Origin: CAVYUC01 sp963783085 | Lineage (GTDB): Bacteria > Bacteroidota > Bacteroidia > Bacteroidales > Prolixibacteraceae | Reading direction: 5' to 3' | NCBI GenBank assembly: GCA_963783085.1 | Contig: CAWAMJ010000007.1 | Span: 193,547-257,546 of the forward strand | Length of the DNA: 64,000 nucleotides | Part shown: one piece after another, positions 43,878 through 52,328 of the stretch | Numbering within the stretch: the first letter of the stretch is position 1 | Layout: the number at the start of each line of letters is the position of its first letter | Notes under the pieces: model-generated | Databases searched by the model: none | The model's input: only the letters and a program-made list of their open reading frames with translations | What the model was told of the DNA's origin: nothing | Program-made: the position numbers and the translations under genes

Positions 43878-45773
43878 GTGCAGGAATATACGTCAAATAT
43901 CACCTTTAAAGATGTAAACCGGACGGTTGCCCACGGAATGCGCCCTGCGCCAAAACCTTACTACCTGTTCATGGGTTTTCTGATGCTGGTGATTGGCTGG
44001 GGCATATTTTCCTGGATTTACCAGGTAAAAACAGGAATGGGCGTGGCCGGAATTAATCATCCGGTAGGTTGGGGGACTTACATTACCAACTTTGTTTTTT
44101 GGGTTGGAATTGCCCACTCCGGAACGTTGATTTCCGCTATTTTGTTCCTCGTTCGTTCCGACTGGCGCGATGCTGTCTCGCGGTCGACCGAAGCAATGAC
44201 TGTTTTTGCGGTGATGACCGCCGGATTGTTTCCGCTCATTCACCTCGGCCGGTTGTGGGTTTTCTTTTACATTCTTCCATATCCGAATCAGCGCGCGCTG
44301 TATCCCAACTTCTCCAGTCCGCTGGTGCTCGATTTAATTGCAGTTTTAACCTATCTGACTGTCAGCGTCATTTTCTTTTATGTAGGAATGATACCCGACG
44401 CGGCATCGTTGCGCGATTATTACCGGAACAAGCTGGGAATCAACCACTGGCGCACCAAATTTTACACGTTTATTTCACGCGGATGGTCGGGGGCGTTAAG
44501 TCAGTGGAGGCACTATAACCGCTCATACCTCTACTTTGCAATGCTGGCAACGCCGCTGGTAATTTCAGTTCACTCGGTAGTATCCTGGGATTTTGCAGTT
44601 AGTTTGCTCCCCGGCTGGCACTCCACATTGTTTCCTCCTTATTTTGTTGCGGGCGCTATTCATTCAGGGTTGGCAATGGCGCTGACGTTGATCATCCCCA
44701 TGCGGAAATTTATTAACCTGAAAAAACTGATTACGGTAAAACACCTCGAAGCCATCGCAAAATTTACCATTTTAACCGGCTCCATTCTTGCCTACGCATA
44801 CATCATTGAACCATTTATTGAAAATTATACCGGAAGCACGGTTCACCGCCAGTTTACCTGGTGGCGGATGACCGGTTGGTTGGGGTGGGCCTATTATGTT
44901 GTTTTGTTTTGCAACATTGTAGTGCCACTTTCATTTTTGTGGAAAAAGCTTCGCGTGAACGTAAAGTACCTTTTCGTGGCATCATTATTAATAAATGTTG
45001 GAATGTGGCTGGAAAGATATTTTATTGTTGTCACTTCCACTGCGCACGATTTTATGCCGCACAACTGGGGACAATATCATCCTACCTGGGTCGAAATTGG
45101 CATCACCGCCGGCACAGCAGCTTTCTTTCTGTTTTTCTACATGGGTTTTGCCAAATTTTTACCCACCATTCCTGTCGCCGATTTTAAAGATTATCTGTTA
45201 AAAGGCCGGCTGCCGGAACCGGGAAAAATAAAACCAAAAAACAAGTTGGAAACTCCGCCGAGGGAAGCCGGAAAGCTGGAAAAACTGTTTGTTTTTCCAA
45301 CGGCAGCTTCGCTGATAAAAGCCGTTCAGGTGCTTCGGGAAAGAAACATCACGGTTCTGGAGACTTTTTCACCGGTAAAGCTGCCGGAAGTAGAAAGTAT
45401 GCTGGGAGTGAAAAAAAGCCCCGTTACCTACTGGACGACGGCGGGCGGAATATTCGGAATGATATCGGGTTTCGCTTTAACGGCGGGATGTGTGAGTATT
45501 TACGATTTGATTGTTGGGGGAAAACCGGTACTGTCGCTGGTTCCGTTTGTGATTGTGATGTTTGAGCTTACCGTGTTGTTCGCTTCCATTTTTAACTTGG
45601 TGGCGGTATTTTATTATTCACGGCTACGGAAAAAACATACCGATCCGTGGTACGACGAACGGTTTAGCATGAATAAATTTGGATTGCTTGTTGCCTATTC
45701 CGAAAAAAACGGTGAAGAGATTCAGCATTTGGCGGAAGTATTTATGAGAGAGGAGGATGAGAATGAAAACTAA
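43878..45773 (+). CDS. Alternative complex III ActC-ActD fusion (NrfD-like quinol subunit plus DUF3341)
   Basis: A 631-residue membrane protein starting at a GTG, 10 bp after actB. Residues 1-440 are an NrfD/PsrC-like domain of about ten helices, with SGTLISAILFLVRSDWRDAV and PLIHLGRLWVFFYILPYPNQ near 80-140, matching ActC, the quinol-site subunit. A basic linker (about 445-475) leads to a DUF3341 (ActD) domain with VFPTAASLIKAVQVLRE near 480 and two helices, about 535-560 and 565-585. The two subunits are normally separate genes, so this is a natural fusion. Its 17-bp overlap with the next gene couples it to actF. Confidence 0.9.
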   Translation: MQEYTSNITFKDVNRTVAHGMRPAPKPYYLFMGFLMLVIGWGIFSWIYQVKTGMGVAGINHPVGWGTYITNFVFWVGIAHSGTLISAILFLVRSDWRDAVSRSTEAMTVFAVMTAGLFPLIHLGRLWVFFYILPYPNQRALYPNFSSPLVLDLIAVLTYLTVSVIFFYVGMIPDAASLRDYYRNKLGINHWRTKFYTFISRGWSGALSQWRHYNRSYLYFAMLATPLVISVHSVVSWDFAVSLLPGWHSTLFPPYFVAGAIHSGLAMALTLIIPMRKFINLKKLITVKHLEAIAKFTILTGSILAYAYIIEPFIENYTGSTVHRQFTWWRMTGWLGWAYYVVLFCNIVVPLSFLWKKLRVNVKYLFVASLLINVGMWLERYFIVVTSTAHDFMPHNWGQYHPTWVEIGITAGTAAFFLFFYMGFAKFLPTIPVADFKDYLLKGRLPEPGKIKPKNKLETPPREAGKLEKLFVFPTAASLIKAVQVLRERNITVLETFSPVKLPEVESMLGVKKSPVTYWTTAGGIFGMISGFALTAGCVSIYDLIVGGKPVLSLVPFVIVMFELTVLFASIFNLVAVFYYSRLRKKHTDPWYDERFSMNKFGLLVAYSEKNGEEIQHLAEVFMREEDENEN

Positions 45774-46814
45774 AGTTTATATAGCTGGCGCTGTTCTTCT
45801 TTCGGCGGTTTTATTTGTGGTTTGGAGGTTCATGTTCACCGGCGAAAATGACGAAAGGTTGTGGCATTCGTTTTTAATCGAATTTCTCTATTTCACGTCG
45901 CTGGCCGGAGGGTTGGCAGTTTGGCCGGCGATTGTGGTAGCTACTTACGGAAAATGGATGGGAAGTGCGGAAAGGCTTTGCCGCGTTGGACTTGCATTTT
46001 CACTGCCTTCGGTTTTGGCGCTGGTTGTGTTTGGTGGGGCTCCGAAACCTGGGCGCCGTGGATGCATGAACAAAAAGGAATGTTCTGGTTGAATAATACA
46101 TTTTTATTTTCGCGAAACGTACTTGCGCTGGTCGTTTTCTGGATCATGGCATTTGTGTTTGTAGCCAAAAGAAATTCAAAAAATAACCGAATATACGCCC
46201 GTTTGCTGATTATAGCTTTCGTGGTGGCATTCAGTCTGTTGGGTTTCGACTTTGTAATGGCGCTCGAACCGGAATGGTACACCATGATGATTGGCGGTTA
46301 CTTTTTCATTACTGCCGTTTATGTGGCAGTGGCGGCATGGGCGCTAATGGCTGCACTGGACAATGAAATCCCCGATACCCTTCAGGATTTGGGTAAACTA
46401 ATCGTTGCCTTTTGTATGTTTACGTCATACCTGATGTTCAGCCATTTGTTTCCGATTTGGTACGAGAATAATCCCGAAGAAATCCTTTTCCTGGTTCCGC
46501 GAATGAATTACGGGTGGAAATGGATCAGCATGTTGCTGTTGCTGATGGTATATCTTGGGCCGCTTGCTTTATTATTACCGGCCAAAATGAAGCGAAACCG
46601 GATTACACTCGGGGCAGTTTCGCTGATGGTTATTGTTGGAATGTGGATCGAACGCTGGTGGCTTGTATCGGCTGTGTTTAACTGGGAACAGGTAATTTTC
46701 GGATGGCAGGAAATTGTTCCGCTGGCTGCTTTTCTGTTGTTGTTTGTGGCCGGAGTATTTGCAACAAATTTATACACGGCCCGTCAGGTGGAACCGGAAA
46801 AAATAAGTCAGTGA
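45757..46814 (+). pseudogene. Alternative complex III ActF, broken by a single-base frameshift
   Basis: NrfD-related membrane subunit ActF of about 352 residues with about ten helices. The frame beginning at 45757 runs through AFSLPSVLALVVF and then fails at a run of three T (46030-46032), stopping at 46092. The next frame continues with WWGSETWAPWMHEQKGMFWL and reads to the natural stop at 46814. Adding one T to the run restores one protein (LALVVFWWGSETWAPWM). Whether the lesion is real or an assembly indel is undecided; the remainder is well conserved. Confidence 0.83.
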
Positions 46815-46878
46815 AATAAAAACGAATTGACACAAATTATACGGAGCTCAAAAAATAGAATAAAAACAACATTAACAA

Positions 46879-47391
46879 GTGAAATTTAAACACAATCAAT
46901 TTGGTCTTTCTTTGCTGATTCTGGCGTTACTCGGAACTGCGGCGCTGACGTATTTTTACTATTATCAGAGTAAAATTGGTCCGGAGCAGCCTATTCCGTT
47001 TAGCCACAGGATTCACGTAAACGAAAAGCACATCAGTTGCTACATGTGCCACGACGGAGCTGTGAATGGCGCGCGGGCCGGAATTCCGCCATTGGAAACC
47101 TGCATGTTGTGCCACAGCCGGATTATTATTCACCATCCCGAAATTGAAAAACTCAGGGCACATTACGCTACCAACACACCCGTGGAATGGAAAAAAATAT
47201 ACGACGTTCCTGATTTTGCCTATTTCAACCATTCGGTGCATATTTTCAGAAAAATAGATTGCAGCCAGTGCCACGGAAACATTCAGCACATGGACAGGAT
47301 TGAACGGGTTCAGGAATTTAAAATGAATTTTTGCATTGATTGTCATAAAAAAAATAACGCAACAACCGATTGTTTTACATGTCACAGATAA
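46879..47391 (+). CDS. Pentaheme cytochrome c, ActA-like subunit of alternative complex III
   Basis: A 170-residue protein with an N-terminal helix (about 8-28) and five CxxCH motifs: CYMCH 54-58, CMLCH 75-79, CSQCH 128-132, CIDCH 152-156 and CFTCH 165-169. The FSHRIHVNEKHISCYMCH block resembles ActA and cytochrome c3-like folds, with distal His residues before the hemes. A GTG start is used. ActA is usually upstream of ActB; here it follows ActF, directly before ccoN (3 bp), tying ACIII to the oxidase. Confidence 0.85.
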   Translation: MKFKHNQFGLSLLILALLGTAALTYFYYYQSKIGPEQPIPFSHRIHVNEKHISCYMCHDGAVNGARAGIPPLETCMLCHSRIIIHHPEIEKLRAHYATNTPVEWKKIYDVPDFAYFNHSVHIFRKIDCSQCHGNIQHMDRIERVQEFKMNFCIDCHKKNNATTDCFTCHR

Positions 47392-47394
47392 ATT

Positions 47395-48811
47395 ATGTTT
47401 GAATTTACCAAAAAGCCGAATAGCGCAGCCATCGCCTTTATCATTGCCGGAGCGGCGTGGTTTGTAGTTGGAACTTTTTACGGGTTGTTTTCGGCGATAC
47501 ACCTGATGGCGCCGGAATTTTTTAATAACATCCCGGGGCTGGTTTTCAGCCGAACCCGACCGATTCATGTCAATACTGTTTTGTACGGTTTTGTGGTCAG
47601 TACGTTCATCGGAACCGGATTGTATTACATGCCGGCATTGCTCAAAAGAAGCCTCTGGTCGGAACCGCTGGCGTGGGTTAGTTTTTTCCTTTGGAATATT
47701 ACGGTATTGAGCGGTCCGCTTACTTTTTCGTTCGGTTTATCGCAGGGGCGCGAATACCAGGAATACCTCTGGATTTTTGATGTTGTGCTGGTAATTGCGA
47801 TAATAACGCTGTGTATCAATTTGGTGATGACCATTTTGAACCGGGTTGAAAATTATCTGTACGTGTCGGTATGGTATTTTGTAAGTAGTTTTTTGTGGAT
47901 CGGCGGAAGTTATTTTTTGGGAAACGTAATGTGGGATCCGCCCGAAGGCGCGTTACCTGGAATACTCGACTCTATTTTTCTGTGGTTTTACGGTCATGTT
48001 CTTCCCGGTCTGTTGTTAACACCGCTCGCGGTTGGCGCTGCCTATTTTGTAGTGCCGCGAATCACAAAAACGCCGCTTTATTCGCACACACTTTCCATTC
48101 TCGGTTTCTGGACGTTGGTGACGTTTTATTCCCATATTGGCGGGCACCACCTGTTGCAGGCGCCAATACCAGCCTGGTTGAAAACCATTGCAGTGGTCGA
48201 TTCGATGTTGATGTTTATTCCGGTGCTGATTGTAATCGTAAATCTCTGGATGACCTGGCGGGGAAAATCAGTGACAATAATGCGCGACGTGGCCGGAAAA
48301 TGGATTGTTTTGGGAATAATCTGGTACCTGATTGTGGGAGCGCAGGGTTCATTTCAATCGATACCCGAAGTGCAAAAAATCACCCATTTCAATAACTGGG
48401 TTATCGGTCATGCACACATCGCAATTCTCGGTTTTTCCGGATTTATTGCCATTGGCACGGTGTGGCATGTGCTCCCGTTAATTACCGGCAGAAAATTATA
48501 TTCAGATTCGTTTGGCAAACCTTCAGTTTATATTCGTGATGATTGGCCTCACCGGATTTTTTGTTGTACTCACCATCGCTGGGTTAATCCAGGGCGAGGG
48601 CTGGTACAACGGCGAAACCGTATATCGTATTTTGCCTGAACTGAATGTGTATATGTCGTTACGAGCCATGTTCGGGTTGTTTATCATTGCCGGAGCGCTG
48701 ATTCAGTTATACAATGTTATAATGAGCGTGAGAAAGAAAAAAGTTATTCAAACAGATAAACCTGTAAAAGTTGGAGATAAAGCTAAACCTGTAAAAGTTG
48801 CTGAAGCATGA
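47395..48811 (+). pseudogene. ccoN: cbb3-type cytochrome c oxidase subunit I (CcoN), broken by a single-base frameshift
   Basis: Catalytic heme-copper subunit. Heme/copper ligands are visible: RTRPIHVNTVLYGFVVST near 55, a CuB His in FLWFYGHVLPGLLLTP near 200, YSHIGGHHLLQAP near 243-255 with the crosslinking Tyr and paired CuB His, and FNNWVIGHAHIAILGFSG near 335-350. The frame is lost at a run of three T (48511-48513), running to a false stop at 48639; the next frame (LANLQFIFVMIGLTGF...) continues to 48811. Removing one T gives 471 residues, the normal length. Confidence 0.85.
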
Positions 48812-49809
48812 AGATGAATCCCAGAATATTGATTATCGGAGGGTTGCTCGTTTGGGCAGCATCCATATCAATCATGGTTGTTTTTCCGGTGTTGAATATT
48901 AAAAATGCACCTTCCGACATATGGCGGCCAATGACCGAAATGGAAAAAGAAGGGCATGATTTGTATGTACAAAACGGCTGCAGCTATTGCCATTCCATGT
49001 ATATCAGACCGTACGACTGGGGAATTGGCGCACATCGTATCGCACAGGCAGGCGACTACTACGAACAGAAACCTGCTATTTTGGGTTCGGAACGAACCGG
49101 GCCCGATTTGTCGCAGGAAGGTGGCAGGCATCCCGACGACTGGCACATGGCACATTTTGTTAATCCGCGGAATACCAGTCCTTTGTCGCTGATGCCTTCG
49201 TGGGAATTTCTTGGCGAAGAAAAAATAAAGCAATTAACAGCGTATGTACAGTATTTAGGTTATAAGCAGGCCGATGTGCGCGTTGCCCGGCAAAAGTTCT
49301 GGAAAGAACAAGCCACTGCCGCTTACGAAGCAGGCCCCGATTCGAACATCGCCTGGATACATTCAAAAGTGCCCAGAGTATGGAGAGAAATGCCCAACCC
49401 ATACCCGGCAACTGAATCTGCGTTAAAACGAGGGAAAAACATTTATCAGGAATTTTGTATTAATTGCCACGGCCCTGTGGGCGATGGCAACGGTCCGGCG
49501 GCGCAGTACCTGTATCCACCGCCGCTCAATTTTACAACATTGCGACGGAATTTAATCGATGGGAAGTATATCGGCGGAATTTTCTATTATCAAATCATGA
49601 ACGGAATAACCGGTACAGCCATGCCTTTTTTCAAAAAAGCGCTGGAGTCGGAAAAAATCTGGGACGTGTCGAATTACATCGCTGTTGAATTTGTGGGATA
49701 TACCGATGCCGATATCGAGCCGGAAGGAATTGACGCATCTTATGAAGAGGAATGGATAAATACATACCAGCCGCCTGACTCAACCGGGCTGCCGGCAAAA
49801 GAGAAATAA
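48808..49809 (+). CDS. Diheme CcoO-CcoP-like cytochrome c subunit of cbb3 oxidase
   Basis: A 333-residue membrane-anchored cytochrome. After an N-terminal helix (about 8-28) comes a CcoO-like domain: CSYCH 58-62, YIRPYDWGIGAHR near 65-77 and ERTGPDLSQEGGRHPDDWH near 95-113. A second cytochrome domain has CINCH 217-221 and GDGNGPAAQ, like a CcoP/class I domain. CcoO is normally monoheme, so this is a CcoO fused to a CcoP-like domain. It overlaps the end of ccoN by four bases. Confidence 0.88.
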   Translation: MKMNPRILIIGGLLVWAASISIMVVFPVLNIKNAPSDIWRPMTEMEKEGHDLYVQNGCSYCHSMYIRPYDWGIGAHRIAQAGDYYEQKPAILGSERTGPDLSQEGGRHPDDWHMAHFVNPRNTSPLSLMPSWEFLGEEKIKQLTAYVQYLGYKQADVRVARQKFWKEQATAAYEAGPDSNIAWIHSKVPRVWREMPNPYPATESALKRGKNIYQEFCINCHGPVGDGNGPAAQYLYPPPLNFTTLRRNLIDGKYIGGIFYYQIMNGITGTAMPFFKKALESEKIWDVSNYIAVEFVGYTDADIEPEGIDASYEEEWINTYQPPDSTGLPAKEK

Positions 49810-49986
49810 ATGAAAAATGCAATCAATATATTGGTTTTATTACAAATTATCTATGCGTTACTTATTGTAGCTATCGTAACAATTTCCGTTTTATGGGGAT
49901 TGCGAACAGGTCAGTTTAAAAAAAAGAAAAATGCATCGAATCTTCCACTCGAAATTGAAGATTCAAACATAGAAGATTCACGTTAA
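49810..49986 (+). CDS. ccoS: cbb3-type cytochrome oxidase assembly protein CcoS
   Basis: A 58-residue protein with one N-terminal helix (about 8-32) followed by LWGLRTGQFKKKK. The L-W-x-L-R-x-G-Q-F sequence is the family signature of CcoS, needed for cofactor insertion into cbb3 oxidases. It overlaps the last base of the upstream stop codon and is followed 11 bp later by another small membrane gene. The gene was found by reading the sequence; it is short enough to be missed by length filters. Confidence 0.85.
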   Translation: MKNAINILVLLQIIYALLIVAIVTISVLWGLRTGQFKKKKNASNLPLEIEDSNIEDSR

Positions 49987-49997
49987 AAAAGGAAGAT

Positions 49998-50261
49998 ATG
50001 TTCGGATATGAAATACTGAGGGATAAATGGGTAATTCTGATGATGTTGGGCGGACTGGCATTGCTGATTTACGTGGTGGTTCATTACAACGATTACCACA
50101 AACCGCGCAAAACAAAAGAGGGCGAGCCGGGCGAATACGAAACAGAATATATGGGATCGTGGGAGGCCATACCCTGGTCAGTGAAGGTAACCATTGCCGC
50201 CATTTTAATTTTTGCGGTGGTATATAGTGTTCATGCTATTATTCACCCTAACAGTTTTTAA
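49998..50261 (+). CDS. Small two-helix membrane protein, unknown, in cbb3/ACIII locus
   Basis: An 87-residue protein preceded by a good GGAAG ribosome-binding site, which is rare in this window. Helix 1 is about residues 10-30, a charged loop with HKPRKTKEGEPGEYETEYMG follows, then WEAIPWSVKV and helix 2 (about 62-82). I do not recognise a family. Its tight placement after ccoS suggests an accessory subunit or a CcoP-like N-terminal anchor. Confidence 0.7.
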   Translation: MFGYEILRDKWVILMMLGGLALLIYVVVHYNDYHKPRKTKEGEPGEYETEYMGSWEAIPWSVKVTIAAILIFAVVYSVHAIIHPNSF

Positions 50262-50262
50262 T

Positions 50263-50541
50263 ATGCAATACGAAGAAAATACAAAGTGGAGCACACGCAA
50301 AAGCTGGTTTGTTGTTTTCGCCATTTCAGGCACATTACTCGCCTGGGCTATGACGATGATGACGTTGGTTGAATCTGTTCCGCGGGAATGGGAATTCGGT
50401 AACATTGAATTCACGCCGGCAAAATCGGAATATTCCACCCACAATCCCGATGCGAAGACCGACGAGAATCAAATAGCGCCTTTGCCCGACGGAGTTTCCA
50501 TGGAAGAACAAAATAAAAAAAACAACAACGAAAATGAATAG
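50263..50541 (+). CDS. Small one-helix membrane protein, unknown, in cbb3/ACIII locus
   Basis: A 92-residue protein from the ATG at 50263; the longer frame starting at 50212 overlaps the previous gene and is not preferred. One helix (about 14-36) follows a short cytoplasmic start, TKWSTRKSW. The remaining half is polar, acidic and likely periplasmic, ending in an Asn/Glu-rich tail. No known family was recognised. It lies one base after its neighbour and overlaps the next cytochrome gene by 8 bp. Confidence 0.65.
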   Translation: MQYEENTKWSTRKSWFVVFAISGTLLAWAMTMMTLVESVPREWEFGNIEFTPAKSEYSTHNPDAKTDENQIAPLPDGVSMEEQNKKNNNENE

Positions 50542-51010
50542 AAAGATTCTGCTCATCGTTGCCAGTATCGTTTTTGTATGCTCAATTGCAGCCGCTATCC
50601 TGCTGTTCTCGGGGCCGCATATGCGCAACCAGTCTCATCTGCGCGCGTTTGAAACCACCATGGCGCTGCCGCCGGCAAATACCGAATTTTATTCACATAA
50701 AACTTTTCGTGCCGAAGATATTATCATTCCGGAGAGTACCGAATCAAACGTCGCCAAAGGGAAAACATACTACGGATACTATTGCATTTTTTGTCACGGC
50801 GAAAACGGCAAAGGAAACGGGCCGGTTGGCGAAAGTTACATGCCACACCCGGCCGATTTAACCAGCGACAGCGTAAAAACATTTTCCACTGCCGAACTAT
50901 ACCGGCGTTCCTTTACCGGTACCGGCCATGCGCCGGTGCTCGAGCGTGTTGTTCCCGAGGATTTCCGAAGTTATATTCTGATGTATATCAGGGAAGGATT
51001 TCAGGATTGA
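50534..51010 (+). CDS. Membrane-anchored monoheme cytochrome c
   Basis: A 158-residue protein with an N-terminal helix (about 5-26) and one CIFCHGENGKGNGP motif at 84 onward. SYMPHPADLTSDSVKTFS follows, and a C-terminal Met-x3-Arg region lies near the end; this is a class I cytochrome. It may be the ActE-like monoheme partner of ACIII or the electron shuttle to the cbb3 oxidase. It ends the operon-like run of cytochrome genes. Confidence 0.85.
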   Translation: MNRKILLIVASIVFVCSIAAAILLFSGPHMRNQSHLRAFETTMALPPANTEFYSHKTFRAEDIIIPESTESNVAKGKTYYGYYCIFCHGENGKGNGPVGESYMPHPADLTSDSVKTFSTAELYRRSFTGTGHAPVLERVVPEDFRSYILMYIREGFQD

Positions 51011-51141
51011 CGCAGGATTCTTTTCTCCCGTCAGAAATTTATCGTCGGTTTTTTTGATTTTTGGCATACATTTTCATACGGTAAGTATAAATTATTCCGG
51101 TGGTGAAGTTCAATTATTAATCCATATAACATACAAAAATT

Positions 51142-52302
51142 ATGAAAGCAGCAGTTTACCACAAGCCAAAAGACATCCGGGTTGAAACAGTGGATGATCC
51201 GCGTATCGAAGATTCGCGCGACGCCATCGTCCGGGTTACCAGCACAGCTATTTGCGGATCGGATTTGCACATTTACAACGGCATGTTCCCACAGGTGAAA
51301 AATATGGTAATGGGCCACGAATTTATGGGAATAGTGGAAGAAACGGGTTCTGACGTGAAAAAATTGAAAAAGGGCGACAGGGTGGTGGTCCCGTTTCCGG
51401 TTTCATGCGGAACCTGCTGGTTCTGCAACCACGATTTGTATCCTCATTGCGAAAATTCGAACCCAAAACATTATGGCCCCGAAGGCGCCATGCTGGATCA
51501 GAAGGGAGGGGGTTTATTTGGCTACACCAATTTGTATGGCGGGTATGCCGGGGGGCAGGCAGAATTTGTGCGGGTGCCGTATGCCGATGTAGGTCCGCGC
51601 GTAGTGCCGGAAGGACTGAAAGACGATGATGTCCTGTTTCTCACCGATATTTTTCCGACTGGTTATGTTGGGGTCGACTGGGCAAATATTAAAGGCGGTG
51701 AAACGGTTGCTGTTTTCGGCTGCGGACCAGTGGGGCTGATGGCTCAAAAAGCAGCGTGGATGCGCGGAGCTTCCCGCGTAATCGGGTTAGACATTCTGGA
51801 TTACCGGCTCGAGATGGCAAAAAAAGCATGCAACTCCGAAACCATTCATGTGAAAGACGAAAACGCGGTGGATATCATTAGGGAAATGACGAAAGGCAGG
51901 GGAGCAGACGTTTGCATCGATGCGGTGGGTATGGAAGCCGACCGGAGCATCATCGACAAACTGGCAACAATCATTCGTTTGGAGAAGGGAACAATCAACG
52001 CTTTAAAACTGGCGCTAAGCGCGGTGCGACGAGGCGGTTTTGTGTCGGTTTTGGGCGTGTACGGCTATAATTATGATAATTTCCCCATCGCCCAGATATT
52101 CGACAAGGGAATTCAGTTGCGGGCAGGTCAGGCGCCGGTACAGGCATACATCGATGAATTACTCAATGTTGTTGCCGAACATAAAATAACACTTGACGAT
52201 ATTATTACACACCGGATGCCCCTGGAGGAAATTTCACACGCCTACGATATTTTCAACAAAAAAGAAGACAACTGTGTGAAAGTTGTCCTGAAAAATGAAT
52301 AA
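51142..52302 (+). CDS. Zinc-dependent alcohol dehydrogenase (formaldehyde dehydrogenase-like)
   Basis: A 386-residue medium-chain dehydrogenase. Catalytic-zinc ligands lie in STAICGSDLHIYNG near 32-45 and VMGHEFMGIVEE near 53-65. Structural zinc is bound by CGTCWFCNHDLYPHC near 90-104. NAD(P) binding is by VAVFGCGPVGLMA near 188-200. The long insertion after the structural zinc (about 105-150) is typical of the glutathione-independent formaldehyde dehydrogenase-like group. It is 27 bp from the DAO-Rieske gene. Confidence 0.88.
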   Translation: MKAAVYHKPKDIRVETVDDPRIEDSRDAIVRVTSTAICGSDLHIYNGMFPQVKNMVMGHEFMGIVEETGSDVKKLKKGDRVVVPFPVSCGTCWFCNHDLYPHCENSNPKHYGPEGAMLDQKGGGLFGYTNLYGGYAGGQAEFVRVPYADVGPRVVPEGLKDDDVLFLTDIFPTGYVGVDWANIKGGETVAVFGCGPVGLMAQKAAWMRGASRVIGLDILDYRLEMAKKACNSETIHVKDENAVDIIREMTKGRGADVCIDAVGMEADRSIIDKLATIIRLEKGTINALKLALSAVRRGGFVSVLGVYGYNYDNFPIAQIFDKGIQLRAGQAPVQAYIDELLNVVAEHKITLDDIITHRMPLEEISHAYDIFNKKEDNCVKVVLKNE

Positions 52303-52328
52303 AGCAGAACACACCTCAATAAAATGCT

